Positions 60,029-61,320 of a stretch of 61,320 nt of DNA are shown one piece after another. Numbering within the stretch: position 1 is the stretch's first letter; every line of letters begins with the position of its first letter. The stretch is taken from the NCBI GenBank assembly GCA_036397975.1, contig DASWHW010000137.1, positions 1 to 61,320 on the forward strand. The letters run 5' to 3'. Position numbers and translations under genes: made by a program. Source of the stretch: SZUA-287 sp036397975 (lineage in GTDB: Bacteria > Bacteroidota > Ignavibacteria > UBA10030 > UBA6906). The notes beneath the pieces were generated by a model. It saw nothing but the letters and a program-made list of their open reading frames with translations, made no database searches and was not told the origin of the DNA.

Positions 60029-61301
60029 GGTGGATCAACTTGCGCGTGTGGAGGGCGAGGGCGCCCTTCATATCCGGATAAAAAACGGAGAGGTGGCCGA
60101 CGTGCAGTTGAACATCTTTGAGCCTCCACGCTTCTTCGAGGCGTTTCTCCGCGGTCGAATGTTCAATGAAGCGCCGGATATCACGGCTCGCATTTGCGGT
60201 ATTTGTCCGGTTGCCTATCAGATGAGCGCGGTTCATGCCATGGAAGATGCATTCGGCGTTACCGTGGACGGTCAACTTCGGGAATTGCGAAGGCTTCTCT
60301 ATTGCGGCGAGTGGATCGAGAGTCACGTCCTGCACATGTTCTTGTTGCACGCGCCTGACTTCCTGGGGTATGAAGATGCGATTGAGCTTTCGCGCGATCA
60401 TCGCGATATGGTTGAACGGGCGCTGAAGTTGAAAAAGATCGGTAATAGCATTGTGGCACTTCTTGGTGGAAGGGAAATCCATCCGATCAATGTTCGTGTC
60501 GGCGGCTTCTACAAAGTGCCGAGCAAGAAAGAATTGCTGGCGCTGGTCGATGATCTCTCGTGGAGCAGAGACACCGCTCTGGAGTTTGCAGGCGTGCTCG
60601 CCGGTCTCGATTTCCCTGATTTTGAGCAAGACTATGAGTTCGTTTCACTCCGCCACCCGACTGAGTACCCGATGAACGAGGGTCGGTTTGTCTCATCAAG
60701 CGGTTTGGACATCAGCGTGAAGGAATATGAATTTCATTTTGAAGAAAAGCATGTACGGCACTCCAACGCATTGCATTCTCGCGAGAAGGGAATGGGGCGG
60801 TATCATGTGGGCCCGATGGCCCGCTTTAATCTTAACTATGATCAACTTTCTCCTCTTGCGAGAAAAGTGAGTGAAGAGATCGGACTGGTGCCCCCCGTGA
60901 AGAATCCGTTTCGCAGCATTGCTGTCCGATGCGTCGAGACGGTCTACGCGTTGGGTGAAGCACTCCGTATCATTGCCAATTATGAAATGCCGGAAGCCGC
61001 CGCAGTTCCTGTGCAACCGGTTGCAGGAACTGGCTTTGGTGCGACAGAGGCTCCGCGCGGCACATTATATCATCGCTACAAAATTGGCGGCGATGGTTTG
61101 ATCATGGATGCCAAGATCGTCCCGCCGACGTCCCAGAACCAGGAAACGATAGAAAACGATCTCCGAGCATTCGTTGAAAGAAATACGGATCTCCCGAAAG
61201 ATGAACTCACCCGGCGATGCGAACAGGCTGTGAGGAACTACGATCCGTGCATTTCCTGCGCTACTCATTTTCTCACACTCACAACGGAAGAGGTACCGTG
61301 A
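60009..61301 (+). CDS. hydA: Group 3b [NiFe] hydrogenase large (alpha) subunit
   Basis: 430 residues, complete. Nickel-iron ligands are Cys 63 and 66 (RICGICP) and Cys 414 and 417 (DPCISCATH). A 10-residue tail follows His 420, the normal site of removal by a maturation protease. Start ATG 60009 lies within the end of the small-subunit gene, preceded by AAAGGAG. In group 3b the complex reversibly couples H2 and NADP(H) and can also reduce sulfur. The alpha-delta-gamma-beta set is complete in this window. Confidence 0.96.
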   Translation: MKNRVIKVDQLARVEGEGALHIRIKNGEVADVQLNIFEPPRFFEAFLRGRMFNEAPDITARICGICPVAYQMSAVHAMEDAFGVTVDGQLRELRRLLYCGEWIESHVLHMFLLHAPDFLGYEDAIELSRDHRDMVERALKLKKIGNSIVALLGGREIHPINVRVGGFYKVPSKKELLALVDDLSWSRDTALEFAGVLAGLDFPDFEQDYEFVSLRHPTEYPMNEGRFVSSSGLDISVKEYEFHFEEKHVRHSNALHSREKGMGRYHVGPMARFNLNYDQLSPLARKVSEEIGLVPPVKNPFRSIAVRCVETVYALGEALRIIANYEMPEAAAVPVQPVAGTGFGATEAPRGTLYHRYKIGGDGLIMDAKIVPPTSQNQETIENDLRAFVERNTDLPKDELTRRCEQAVRNYDPCISCATHFLTLTTEEVP

Positions 61302-61320
61302 TGGAACCCCAGCGACAAGG
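61301..61320 (+). CDS. Start of a following gene, possibly the hydrogenase maturation protease
   Basis: ATG overlaps the TGA of the large-subunit gene by one base (TGATG), and only six codons (M-E-P-Q-R-Q) are in the window. A large-subunit maturation protease is a common next gene, but nothing in the visible codons shows this. Confidence 0.45.

Noticed and set aside
1..61320. CRISPR arrays, tRNA or rRNA genes, intact insertion sequences
   Set aside because: No regularly spaced repeats, cloverleaf-like segments, rRNA stretches or transposase genes were recognised by eye; a tRNA or Rfam scan would be needed to exclude small RNAs.

Overview
This window comes from a Gram-negative bacterium. It holds a secretin, a TolC-family protein, outer-membrane beta-barrels, TonB and several lipoproteins. 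A canonical sigma70 promoter, homodimeric pyruvate dehydrogenase, fused PilM/PilN and PilO/PilP-like proteins, a lipoprotein built from surface-protein folds and a group 3b [NiFe] hydrogenase would fit the Chlorobi/Ignavibacteria side of the Bacteroidota or a related FCB lineage. That placement is inference; no rRNA or tRNA gene was seen.

Layout. 0-7.5 kb: a type IV pilus/type II secretion operon (end of a PilB/GspE ATPase, a PilT-like ATPase, a GspL-like PilM-N fusion, a PilO-P-like fusion, a secretin, a lipoprotein with Ig-like domains), closed by a terminator. 7.5-16.5 kb: housekeeping genes (uvrA, an outer-membrane protein, rlmI, a GT-C-like membrane protein, a Gfo/Idh/MocA oxidoreductase, cca). 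16.6-23.9 kb: a MacAB-TolC-type export locus with one ATPase and three permeases. 23.9-31.3 kb: three multidomain histidine kinases around a Sel1-repeat protein. 31.6-36.6 kb: an unassigned SDR-like protein, a PsbP-like lipoprotein, an aldehyde dehydrogenase and a small membrane protein. 36.7-38.9 kb: pncB-pncA, NAD salvage by deamidation of nicotinamide. 38.9-45.2 kb: lplA divergent from aceE-aceF-lpdA, the complete pyruvate dehydrogenase complex with a ligase that can lipoylate its E2.

45.2-47.4 kb is a compact metal operon on the minus strand: ArsR regulator, MerT-MerP fusion, CopZ-like Fe-S/Zn protein, CsoR/FrmR-family regulator and a 47-residue exported Cys peptide. It has a sigma70 promoter whose -10 box lies inside a palindromic operator. 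No mercuric reductase is in the window.

47.5-61.3 kb is the most interesting part. A PAS-PAS histidine kinase and an NtrC-type sigma54 activator lead into an outer-membrane barrel, a 12-haem cytochrome and two multihaem lipoproteins, which together look like a porin-cytochrome conduit across the outer membrane. A 34-residue membrane peptide follows. A consensus sigma54 promoter (55232-55246) then precedes tonB, an 8-Cys duplicated protein, a small membrane Cys protein and a group 3b hydrogenase with a DNA-binding-less cyclic-nucleotide-binding protein embedded in it. A related sigma54-like element (50422-50436) lies before the barrel gene. I infer one sigma54 regulon joining outer-membrane electron transfer, TonB and cytosolic hydrogen metabolism.
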